From JAGQRJ01 sp041402045 (GTDB lineage: Bacteria; Planctomycetota; J058): 15,524 nt of DNA. The notes beneath the pieces are model-generated. The model was not told the origin of the DNA. It saw nothing but the letters and a program-made list of their open reading frames with translations, and made no database searches. The stretch is taken from contig JAWKSZ010000103.1 of NCBI GenBank assembly GCA_041402045.1, forward strand, positions 1 through 15,524, written 5' to 3'. This document shows, in pieces, positions 6,847 through 13,316 of the stretch; position 1 is the first letter of the stretch, and the number at the start of each line of letters is the position of its first letter. Position numbers and translations under genes: made by a program.

Positions 6847-8223
6847 TCAGAACCGCCAGGAGGGCGGGGAGGGGAACCGCCAGCCGGGGCGTCGGCTTAC
6901 GTGCTCCTTGGGGAGGAAGCCCCGAATGTCCTCCAGCTCCTCCTCCGGCTCGCCGTGGTCGCCGTGGACGCGGCCCCAGTTCGCAAGGCAGAGCGAGATC
7001 ACGCAGTCGTCGTGCTCGTCCTCGAGCTGGGGTCCCTCGTAGACCATGACCTCCTGGCCGCGGTGCACGCGCTTGATCCCCTGAAACGTGGCCAGCTCGT
7101 GGCGCAGCTGGGGCGCGTGCACGTTCTCGAGCACGTGGATCCGCTCCCACTGGACGTCCGCCCGGCACTGCTCGACGAGCTGCGCCTTGGTGCCGGTTAC
7201 CGCCGTCTTGATCGGCAGGACCCGCACCCCCTCGGCCTCGAGGAAGTCGATCAGGACCCCTCCGTAGCCACCGCCCGCGCCGTGGTCGAGCACGACGAGC
7301 GCGTTCCGGGCCTTGGCCAGCTTCACCAGGCGGGGGACCGACTCGGTCCACTTGAGGTGGCGCCAGCGGGCGAGGACCTCGGCGTCGCCGTACTTGTTCA
7401 TGGCGGTGACCACGAGCCAGTCGTGCTCCTTGCCGAGGTCGACGCCCAGCACCCACTGCAGGTCGCCGTCTCCGTGGTTCGGGTGGCTCGAGACGAAGAG
7501 CCCGGAGGAGTCTGGGAAGGCCAGGAGCAAGTCGTCGACGAACACCGCGTCGAACTCCTGAGCAGCCTTGTCCGCGCTCATGCGCCGGCGCAGCCGCGCC
7601 AGGCGCTCGCGGTTGCTGTAGGGGCTGTCGGCGGAGCGGAAGCGGAAGCGCGAGGTCTGCCGGTCGTCCGTCGTGAACTCCCGATACACCCAGTTCTTCC
7701 CCGCCGGCGTGGTCGTGATCACGACGAACCCGTTGCTCGAGGCGAGCGCGCCCAGCGCGGCCTCGTAGGCCTTCTCCGAGAGGTAGGCCCCCTCGTCGAC
7801 CCAAAACACGCCGTCGATCGTGGGACCGCGGATCGACTCCTTGCGGTCGGCGGAGTAGACCGTGACCTTGGAGCCGTTGGGGAGGAGCAGCCGCTTCTTC
7901 TGTTCCTTCCAGACCGCTCCCGGGATCTGCCGGCTGAGGGTGCGTAGGCGGTCGATCGCGGCCTGGGCGATCGGGAACGTGGGCGCGAGGACCGCGGAGA
8001 ACGACCTGGGGCGCTTGCAGGCCACGCTCAGGGTCTCGAAGGCCGCCCAGTAGCTCTTGCCCGACTGTCGGCCAGCGACCACGACTCGGGTCTCCGCCTT
8101 GGAGCGCGACGCCATGCGCTGCGCCCACCAGGGGCGGTAGCTGGTCGCCAGGCCGCGGGAACGGGGGCGCAGGGTGGAGGCCCCGCGCTCGGCCAGCTTC
8201 GACCGGGCGCTAAGAAGGCTCAC
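6847..8223 (-). CDS. Phage terminase large subunit
   Basis: This is the ATP-driven packaging motor and headful or site-specific nuclease, 458 residues from the GTG at 8223. I prefer this start because GGAGG lies four bases upstream and it overlaps the HNH gene by 14 bases; the frame stays open to 8253. The ATPase half has Walker A GRQSGKS (51-57), Walker B VFWVDEG (139-145) and the coupling motif TTTPAG (170-175). The RNase H-like nuclease half has VDLGKEHDW (261-269), LDHGAGGGYGG (312-322) and an acidic cluster EDEHDD (401-406), consistent with the metal-binding aspartates. It is the fourth gene in a run of tightly overlapping packaging genes and is followed by the portal. Confidence 0.93.
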   Translation of the reverse strand: MSLLSARSKLAERGASTLRPRSRGLATSYRPWWAQRMASRSKAETRVVVAGRQSGKSYWAAFETLSVACKRPRSFSAVLAPTFPIAQAAIDRLRTLSRQIPGAVWKEQKKRLLLPNGSKVTVYSADRKESIRGPTIDGVFWVDEGAYLSEKAYEAALGALASSNGFVVITTTPAGKNWVYREFTTDDRQTSRFRFRSADSPYSNRERLARLRRRMSADKAAQEFDAVFVDDLLLAFPDSSGLFVSSHPNHGDGDLQWVLGVDLGKEHDWLVVTAMNKYGDAEVLARWRHLKWTESVPRLVKLAKARNALVVLDHGAGGGYGGVLIDFLEAEGVRVLPIKTAVTGTKAQLVEQCRADVQWERIHVLENVHAPQLRHELATFQGIKRVHRGQEVMVYEGPQLEDEHDDCVISLCLANWGRVHGDHGEPEEELEDIRGFLPKEHVSRRPGWRFPSPPSWRF

Positions 8224-8518
8224 GCCGCCTCCGGTGCCAGGCGGGCAGCCCACGCCACCCCGCGCGGTTGCAGCGGCCTGAGTTGTGGGAGGCGCAGAGC
8301 CAGCGGAGGTTCGTCCAGTGGTTGTCGCCGCCCTTGCTCAGGGGCTGCAGGTGGTCGATCACCAGCGGGACGTCGGGAGGGGTGACCAGGCCCTGTTCGC
8401 GGCAGAGCACGCAGAACCTGCCGCCCTGCTTGCGATCGACGAGGTCGAGCACTTCAGCGGGCAGATCGCGGGTGCAGAGCCTGCGGGTGTCACCCCTTCC
8501 CCAGGCCTCCTGCTTCAA
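8210..8518 (-). CDS. HNH endonuclease
   Basis: This is a 102-residue single-domain nuclease. Zinc ligands are C36-x2-C39 and C75-x2-H78. The catalytic core shows DHLQPLSKGGDNHWTNL with D55-H56 and N70, then the C-x2-HNSGR end. Phage HNH proteins encoded beside terminases assist packaging cleavage in HK97-like systems, and the position between small and large terminase fits that role. The start is a TTG overlapping the small-terminase stop (TTGA); no strong Shine-Dalgarno is seen, so coupling is likely. It overlaps the large terminase start. Confidence 0.9.
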   Translation of the reverse strand: MKQEAWGRGDTRRLCTRDLPAEVLDLVDRKQGGRFCVLCREQGLVTPPDVPLVIDHLQPLSKGGDNHWTNLRWLCASHNSGRCNRAGWRGLPAWHRRRREPS

Positions 8519-9270
8519 TCCGCAATGTCCGCTGGCTGGAGCTCAGGGGTCTCCTCCAGGTCCTCCCAGGCCTGCTGCTCGACGAAGTCCATGATCAGTT
8601 GCCGGCGCTCGTCCGAGACAATGTGGTCGAAGACCTGGGCGATCTCGGCGCTCTCCTCGGTGCAGAGGAACAGGCGGCCGTCGTCGTCCTCGGCCGGTGC
8701 TTCGAGCTTGGCCTGCAGGTTCTGCCGGGCCTCGGCCATGGTGCGTTGGATCGCGAGCCCGCGGGACGGGAGCATGGCCCCCGACGCCATGAGGGCGGCG
8801 ACCTCCTTGTTGAGCTGGAGCAGGTCGTCGTAGGTCTTGGCCTCGCGGATCTTCGTGTCGAGCCCCAGCTCGGCGAGCGACTTCTCCGAGGCGACCTCGA
8901 GCTCGTTCTTCTTGACGATCGAGATCTTCCGCGCGAGCTCGGCCTTGGCCAGGTTCTGCTTCGAGGCCGCGACGCCTGGGCTCTCTTGCGGGGCGCGGGA
9001 GAAGCCGGCCGCCACAGGGGGAGGTGAGAAGGCAGGCCCGGCGGCTGGGACCGAGCCTCTGCTCGACGGGAGGGCGTCCATGTGCGAAGGCCGTCCGAGT
9101 CGCCCCGAAATGCCTTGGCGCTGCAGCCAGGCGCGGACCTCGGCGGGGTCGAAGCGGCGGCTCGCGCCGCTCCCCTCGGAGGGGCAGCCACGCTGCACCC
9201 AGCGCTCGACGGTGCGCGGGGTGACGCCGAGAGCTCGGCTGAGTTGGGTCTTGGTCAGGGATTGGCTCAT
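8515..9270 (-). CDS. Phage terminase small subunit (Nu1-like)
   Basis: The 251-residue product should bind the packaging site and recruit the large terminase. Residues 6-50 form a winged-helix DNA-binding domain: KTQLSRALGVTPRTVERWVQRG, then SRRFDPAEVRAWLQRQ, the Nu1/MerR-like pattern. A Pro/Ala/Ser linker (about 60-105) leads to a charged helical region (about 105-200) suited to oligomerisation, then an acidic C-terminus that could contact the large subunit. The ATG overlaps the methyltransferase stop (ATGA) and the stop overlaps the HNH start. Assignment rests on the N-terminal domain and operon position. Confidence 0.8.
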   Translation of the reverse strand: MSQSLTKTQLSRALGVTPRTVERWVQRGCPSEGSGASRRFDPAEVRAWLQRQGISGRLGRPSHMDALPSSRGSVPAAGPAFSPPPVAAGFSRAPQESPGVAASKQNLAKAELARKISIVKKNELEVASEKSLAELGLDTKIREAKTYDDLLQLNKEVAALMASGAMLPSRGLAIQRTMAEARQNLQAKLEAPAEDDDGRLFLCTEESAEIAQVFDHIVSDERRQLIMDFVEQQAWEDLEETPELQPADIAD

Positions 9271-10553
9271 AGGGCTCCTGGGCCGGGGTCGAGCCCGGCG
9301 GATCGTGCGTAGTCCCCCCAGCGCTTGCGGATCACGTCACAGAAACCGGGGGAGAGCTCCATGACGTTGCAGCGGCGGCCTTCCATGGCCGCCGCGATCA
9401 AGCAGGTCCCGCTCCCGCCGAAGGGCTCGTAGCAGAGCTCGCCGGGCGCGGTGTGGAAGCGGATCGGCCGCAGGAAGATCTCGAGGGGCTTCTGGGTGGG
9501 GTGAATCCCGTCTTGTTGCCCCTTCTGGTCGATCGGCCACACGGTGGTCTCGTTGTTGGGCGGGCGGCGCTTGGGCGGCGTGCCCTTGACCCAGCCGTAG
9601 AAGCACGGCTCGTGCTGCCACATGAAGTGGGAGCGGGTCAGGACGGCGCGGGCCTTGACCCAAATGATCTGCTGGTGGCACAGGAGGCCGGCGCGCGTCC
9701 AGGCCTCCTCGACCAGGGCTTGGCGCTTGTGTGCGTGCCAGTGGTAGACCGCGACGCCCGGCGCCAAGTGGCCGTCGAGGGCCACGCGCAGGAACGCCTC
9801 GAAGAACTCGACGCCCGCGTCCTGGTCGACGTAGTCGTCCCAGTGCTTGTTCCGAACGTCGGGCGAGTTGTGCCAGGACTGGGGATGGTTGCCGCCCTGG
9901 TAGTTCACGAGGTAGGGCGGGTCGGTCGCCATAAGCGCTGCTTGTTCGCCCGCCATAAGCTCCGCGACGTCCGTGGCACAAGTCGAGTCGCCGCACATAA
10001 GTCTGTGCGGGCCCAACGCGTAGACTGCGCCAGGCTGAGACAGAGGCGCTTCGGGCGGCTCGCTGGGGCCCGCGTCCTCGCCTTCAGGTGCGACAGGCGC
10101 GTCGCAAACCTGCGACAAGAGCGCGTCAATGTCGCTCTCGGCCCAGCCGAGGTCCCCGAGCGCAACCTCCGCCTCGTTCAGCTCTTGCAGGAGACGGGCG
10201 AGAACCTCGTCGTCCCATGTCGCAAGCTCGCCAGTGCGGTTGTCGCTGATCGAGTAGCCCGTGGCGGTGACCGGATCGTCGTCCACGACCACCACCGCGA
10301 GGTGGCTCCAGCCGAGGGCGCGGGCCGCCTCGAGGGTGCCGTTTCCGGCCTCGACGACCATGCCTTCGCGGCGCACGACGATCGGCTTGCGCTGCCCGTA
10401 AGCCTTGAGACTCGCGCGGATTGCGGTGAGGTTTCGTTCGGAGTGCAGGCGCGCGTTCGCGGGGTCGAGCGTGAGCTGCTCGAGCGGGATCGCGAGCGGC
10501 CGCAGCTGCTCAGCAATGAACTCCAAGGAGGAGGACGAGGGGGTCTTAGCCAT
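9267..10553 (-). CDS. ParB-like nuclease domain fused to DNA methyltransferase
   Basis: This is a 428-residue fusion common in phages next to terminase genes. The N-terminal ParB/sulfiredoxin-type domain (about 20-150) has IPLEQLTLDPANARLHSE, GQRKPIVVRREGMVVEAGNG and ISDNRTGELATWDDEVL. The C-terminal half is a beta-class amino-methyltransferase with the catalytic DPPY (211-214), HPTQKP (351-356) and the S-adenosylmethionine-binding EPFGGSGT (376-383), giving N6-adenine or N4-cytosine methylation. It probably protects phage DNA or marks packaging or regulatory sites. The ATG at 10553 lacks a strong Shine-Dalgarno. It is the first gene of the minus-strand packaging operon, whose genes overlap by four bases or more. 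Confidence 0.93.
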   Translation of the reverse strand: MAKTPSSSSLEFIAEQLRPLAIPLEQLTLDPANARLHSERNLTAIRASLKAYGQRKPIVVRREGMVVEAGNGTLEAARALGWSHLAVVVVDDDPVTATGYSISDNRTGELATWDDEVLARLLQELNEAEVALGDLGWAESDIDALLSQVCDAPVAPEGEDAGPSEPPEAPLSQPGAVYALGPHRLMCGDSTCATDVAELMAGEQAALMATDPPYLVNYQGGNHPQSWHNSPDVRNKHWDDYVDQDAGVEFFEAFLRVALDGHLAPGVAVYHWHAHKRQALVEEAWTRAGLLCHQQIIWVKARAVLTRSHFMWQHEPCFYGWVKGTPPKRRPPNNETTVWPIDQKGQQDGIHPTQKPLEIFLRPIRFHTAPGELCYEPFGGSGTCLIAAAMEGRRCNVMELSPGFCDVIRKRWGDYARSAGLDPGPGAL

Positions 10554-10876
10554 GGCTCAGACCCCCTCGAAGTGCGTCATTGCGACATGCGACAGGCTCG
10601 ATCTCGCGAAACTTTCGAATTCCTCCACAAAATCGCCAGTTACGCGCGCGGAGGGGACTAGCTCGTCGGGGAGCGCGAGCTCCACGAAACTGTCGAAATT
10701 CGGGCGCTGTGAGTCCTTTCTTGGGTTCTAGGGTTGAGTTCACAGCTCCCAAGAGTAGTGGTTCCGGGGCGCGATCGTCGGACAAGCCAGGGGTGGCAAG
10801 GACACCCGACGGACGGGCGAGGTCGACTGGCACGCGTGCGGACTTCTAGCCAGCATCAGCGCTGACCGGAGGTTGA
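10554..10876. promoter_or_regulatory. Divergent control region upstream of the packaging operon
   Basis: These 323 bases separate the packaging operon (minus) from a plus-strand gene. They are visibly less GC-biased than the genes. Two related elements stand out, at 10607-10622 and 10685-10702, described separately. A minus-strand open frame (10546-10833) overlaps the methyltransferase start, but its codon third positions are not G/C-rich as in real neighbours, so I treat this tract as regulatory and non-coding. Confidence 0.5.
10607..10702. promoter_or_regulatory. Pair of operator-like dyads CGAAAC(T/G)TTCGAA-type
   Basis: CGAAACTTTCGAATTC (10607-10622) and CGAAACTGTCGAAATTCG (10685-10702) are near-identical direct repeats whose starts lie 78 bases apart. 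The first contains a perfect dyad CGAAA-c-TTTCG; the second copy has one mismatch. The location just upstream of the packaging operon suggests binding sites for a phage regulator. Confidence 0.45.
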
Positions 10877-11418
10877 ATGGCGCGTCCCGAGAGTGGAGTG
10901 GGGCTGATCGAAGAACTCTCCAACGTGGACCGGCAGCGAGTCGCCGTAGACCCGCAGGCAATACGCTATGGAAAGGGCTGCTTCGTTTGCTTCGCCGACG
11001 AGGGCGAGCAGCCCGTCATGGTCAGGTTCACTCGCACCCTGATCCTTGGGGTTCTGGGCGGAATTGAGTCCTTCTGGCTCGAGGTGCCGCTCTGCAACGA
11101 CTGCTCGGCGCGTTACAAAGAGCGTCATGAGCCGAGATCGCACTGGTTCAGGTTGCGTGCTTCTTGTTGGCTGCCGGCGCGTTCGGGTTGCTGTTCTTGT
11201 CTTTCGAGAACGAAGCGTTGAAGCCCCACGGGACCACCCTTGCCGTTCTTGGGATCGCTGCGGTCGTCGTGGCTTTCACCTCGATCGGGCTTCGGGCGCG
11301 GGCGTTGCCCGTCAAGTTCAGTCCTCGACAACACGGTCAGCTTGGTCGATACGGTGCCTACGTTTTCACGTTCGCGAACTCAGCAGCAGCGGCCCGGTTC
11401 GCGGACGCGAATCGATAG
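10877..11418 (+). pseudogene. Zinc-ribbon membrane protein, one apparent frameshift
   Basis: This is a gene of unknown function read in two frames. The ATG at 10877 follows GGAGG. The first frame gives a four-cysteine ribbon, C35-x2-C38 and C73-x2-C76 (GCFVCFADEG, then PLCNDCSARYKERHE), with FTRTLILGVLGG between. Near 11128-11136 (GAGCCGAGA) the coding signal moves to the frame that reads EIALVQVACFLLAAGAFGLL and LAVLGIAAVVVAFTSIGL, two clear membrane segments, then a soluble tail ending at the TAG at 11418. Combined length is about 180 residues. Similar Cys-ribbon plus two-helix membrane proteins occur widely in bacteria. It could be a prophage cargo gene. One missing base explains the break; it may be a real mutation or a sequence error. 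Confidence 0.65.
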
Positions 11419-11561
11419 CCCGCTGCTGCCTGGGCAACCGCTGGAGGCTCGAACTGACCCCGAAGGTCAGGTGGTCAGGTGGGTGGGCAGGAAAATCGAG
11501 CGACCTGACCACCGCAACTCCGTGGGGAGCAAGGGCGAGGCAAGCTCTTGGTCAGTAGGTA

Positions 11562-11590
11562 AGTACTCTTAGAAGTACTACTACGTACGT
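11562..11590. repeat. A/T-richer palindrome cluster
   Basis: AGTACT occurs at 11562-11567 and again at 11574-11579, and the perfect palindrome ACGTACGT at 11583-11590. This is one of the least GC-rich spots of the window and lies inside the GGTCAG array, as a DNA-unwinding element would. Confidence 0.45.
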
Positions 11591-11769
11591 GAGCTGCTCG
11601 ACGCCCTCCCCCCACACGAGGGAGTCACCGCCGAGAGCGACTCGCGCGTCAAGCGACTCTCTCTTCACGGAATGACCTGACCACCTGACCAGTTCGCTCG
11701 AACGTCCTTGAGCGACGGCGGTTGCAGTGGGCAGGAACGATCTGGGGCTGCCCGAGCGGTTGGGCAGGC

Positions 11770-11785
11770 GGTCAGCTTCCTGACC
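11770..11785 (-). terminator. Hairpin just past the HTH regulator gene
   Basis: GGTCAG and CTGACC form a perfect 6-base stem with a CTTC loop, two bases beyond the stop codon (11788-11790) of the minus-strand regulator. It may end that transcript, but it is also two GGTCAG half-sites, so an operator role is equally possible. There is no U run. Confidence 0.4.
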
Positions 11786-11787
11786 CG

Positions 11788-12426
11788 TTAGCTGGTGACC
11801 GAGTCGCGCACCTGGCGCACGCAGTCGACGAGCTGATCCGCCGAGAGCCTTCCTGGAGCACTGCGCAGGTAGGCGCAGAGCATGGTCGTCACCGCGCCGA
11901 GCTGGTCACTCGAGATCGGGGCCAGGGGCCCTGACCTCCTAGCCGGGGTCGAGCGCCCGCCGCGGCCGCGGAGGAGGTCGACCACCTCGCGCTGCTTCCC
12001 GCGGGCGGGCACGGACTTCCCGGAGCGCCAGTTGTGGAGGGTGCTCACGCTCACGCTGAGGAGCTCCGCGATCTGGCGCTGGTTCAGGCCCGAGTCCTGG
12101 GCAGCGCTGAGGAAGTCTTCCTGCGTCACCTCCGACCACGTCGAGGCGCGACGGCCAGGCTTGCCCTTGCTCGCGGCCTTCTTGGTGACGGTGCGCTTCT
12201 TCGTGCGGGACTTCTTCTTCGGCGCTTTCTTGCTCGCGGCCTTCTTGGCCTGGCGCTTCTTCTTGCCGGCGGGCTTCTTCTTCGCCGTGCGCTTCTTCTT
12301 GGCGGCGGTCTTCTTCTTGGCCTTGCGCTTCTTCGCCGTCGCGGCGCCCTCGGGGGCGGCCTTCACGGTCGCCTCGTCAGCCGTCGCGGTGTCAGACGTG
12401 GGGGTAGGACCGGAATCCGCGTTCAT
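11788..12426 (-). CDS. HTH regulator with histone H1-like lysine-rich tail
   Basis: I prefer the ATG at 12426, giving 212 residues; the frame also has a TTG at 12480. Residues 1-30 are acidic/neutral. Residues 31-90 are a Lys/Ala/Arg-rich tail (repeats of AKKK, KKAA, KKR) like eukaryotic H1 and bacterial Hc1-type proteins. Residues 112-140 (GLNQRQIAELLSVSVSTLHNWRSGKS) form a helix-turn-helix of the XRE type. A C-terminal helical segment (170-212) may dimerise. The gene is divergent from the replication genes and beside the GGTCAG array, the usual place of a phage repressor. It probably binds operators specifically via the HTH and DNA non-specifically via the tail. A sequence-tuned nucleoid protein is the alternative. 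The tail is low-complexity, so homology there is weak. Confidence 0.8.
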   Translation of the reverse strand: MNADSGPTPTSDTATADEATVKAAPEGAATAKKRKAKKKTAAKKKRTAKKKPAGKKKRQAKKAASKKAPKKKSRTKKRTVTKKAASKGKPGRRASTWSEVTQEDFLSAAQDSGLNQRQIAELLSVSVSTLHNWRSGKSVPARGKQREVVDLLRGRGGRSTPARRSGPLAPISSDQLGAVTTMLCAYLRSAPGRLSADQLVDCVRQVRDSVTS

Positions 12427-12603
12427 GAGCTCGTGGCCTCTCTTGGCGGACGTTTTCGCATGGAGGTCGCCTAAGTCCAAGCGACATAGTGCCTAGATTC
12501 GCCGATAGCTCGCGGTAGACAGCGGGTAGTGGGGCGGGATTCACGGCTACACCATGCCCCTCCTAGCTTGATCTCCACAGGCGCAACCCCGCCGAGGTGG
12601 ATC
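12427..12603. promoter_or_regulatory. Divergent control region between regulator and replication genes
   Basis: The HTH gene (minus) and the replication module (plus) diverge from here, so early and repressor promoters are expected. Around 12480-12510 the sequence is less GC-rich, with TA-containing steps that could form a -10 box, but I cannot assign promoter elements firmly. A Shine-Dalgarno GAGGTG for the next gene is at about 12594-12599. Confidence 0.4.
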
Positions 12604-12822
12604 ATGCCCAAGAACGTTCGCCCCACGGCCCTCTACGAGATCGATCAGGCCGTGCAGCACCTCTACTTCCTCGTCCACCACCGCTGGCACCCGCGGTCGG
12701 ACACCCCGGACCCGGACACACCGAAGGACGTCGAGGACGCCCTCGAGGACATGCGGGAGCTGACGCTCGAGCTCAAGGGCCTCTGGGACTACCTCCGCGC
12801 CCACCAGGCGCGCGCGGCGTAG
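12604..12822 (+). CDS. Small hypothetical phage protein
   Basis: This 72-residue protein is not recognised. It starts at an ATG preceded by GAGGTG at good spacing. It is predicted mostly helical: LYEIDQAVQHLYFLVHHRW, a Pro/Asp-rich turn (PDPDTPKDVED), then ALEDMRELTLELKGLWDYLRAHQ. The two amphipathic helices suggest a small dimer or partner-binding protein. It is the first gene of the plus-strand early module, about 95 bases before the DUF6378-type gene. Confidence 0.7.
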   Translation: MPKNVRPTALYEIDQAVQHLYFLVHHRWHPRSDTPDPDTPKDVEDALEDMRELTLELKGLWDYLRAHQARAA

Positions 12823-12916
12823 GCCTGCGCTTGGGCCAGCGCAGAGCGCTCGCCCTGCCGCACCTGTCTGCCCCTTCCACCCACCCTCACTTCGGGAATC
12901 CCCGAAAGGAACCTCC

Positions 12917-13249
12917 ATGGACACCCTCTGCAAACAAGCTCACGAGCTGCTCATGACCCGTCAGCGCGCCTACGGCGACATGGTGGAGAGCTGGCACGAG
13001 GTGGCGCTCGCCGTCACCGAACGCACCGGCCTACGCCTCTCCGCCGAGCACACACTCTGGGTCTTGATCGAAATGAAGCTGAACCGGGATCGGCACAGCC
13101 CCGAGAACCCGGACCACCTGCGCGACGCGATCGGCTACCTGGGCATTCTCGGGCGCGTGCGCGCGGCGAACGCGCTCGCTCGCGCTCTCCCGGTCCCGAA
13201 GACCGTGCGGGAGGAGTTCGAGGACCTGAGGCGGAGCGACCTCCCGTGA
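12917..13249 (+). CDS. DUF6378-type phage protein
   Basis: This 110-residue protein has an ATG preceded by GAAAGGA. The pattern R-Q-R-A-Y-G-D (residues 16-22), WHEVALAVTERTG, LWVLIEMKLNRDRHSPENPDHLRDAIGYLGILGRV matches DUF6378, a small all-helical phage family whose conserved charged residues recall MazG-like nucleotide pyrophosphohydrolases. Function is not established. It sits directly upstream of the primase-helicase, consistent with nucleotide or replication support. The last 25 residues look lineage-specific. Confidence 0.75.
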   Translation: MDTLCKQAHELLMTRQRAYGDMVESWHEVALAVTERTGLRLSAEHTLWVLIEMKLNRDRHSPENPDHLRDAIGYLGILGRVRAANALARALPVPKTVREEFEDLRRSDLP

Positions 13250-13316
13250 GCGCTCGCCGCCGACCCTCCCCGTCCTCCTCCTCCTTGCCGTCCGCACGCC
13301 GCAAAAGCGCTTCCGC

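Larger units (their letters stand above)
11454..11785. repeat. Cluster of nine GGTCAG half-sites (iteron/operator-like array)
   Basis: GGTCAG occurs on the plus strand at 11465, 11473, 11550 and 11770, and as CTGACC at 11454, 11505, 11677, 11685 and 11780. The arrangement is ordered. GGTCAGGT is repeated twice head to tail at 11465-11480. The exact 16-base inverse is at 11675-11690. Dyads occur as CTGACC-N5-GGTCAG (11454-11470) and GGTCAG-N4-CTGACC (11770-11785). An 11-base inverted repeat pairs 11470-11480 with 11503-11513. Such arrays are typical of initiator or repressor binding sites. Confidence 0.7.
11419..11787. other. Convergent gap with GGTCAG repeat cluster and palindromes
   Basis: No convincing intact gene lies in these 369 bases. 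A short frame from 11573 to 11688 (reading YYVRELLDALPPHEGV and ending near LSLHGMT) has coding-like third positions and could be the remnant of a gene end. The rest is dominated by repeated GGTCAG motifs and palindromes listed separately. The flanking genes point toward this gap, so it should not be a promoter region for them, which makes an origin, packaging or partition site more attractive. Confidence 0.5.

Noticed and set aside
5978..8128. Minus-strand open frame of 716 residues spanning terminase and portal
   Set aside because: It lies in another frame of the same strand across two well-supported genes and reads as Arg/Gly/Pro-rich noise.
10546..10833. Minus-strand frame of 95 residues overlapping the methyltransferase start
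   Set aside because: The overlap looks like coupling, but third codon positions are not G/C-rich, it has no good ribosome site, and its repeats are better explained as operator dyads.
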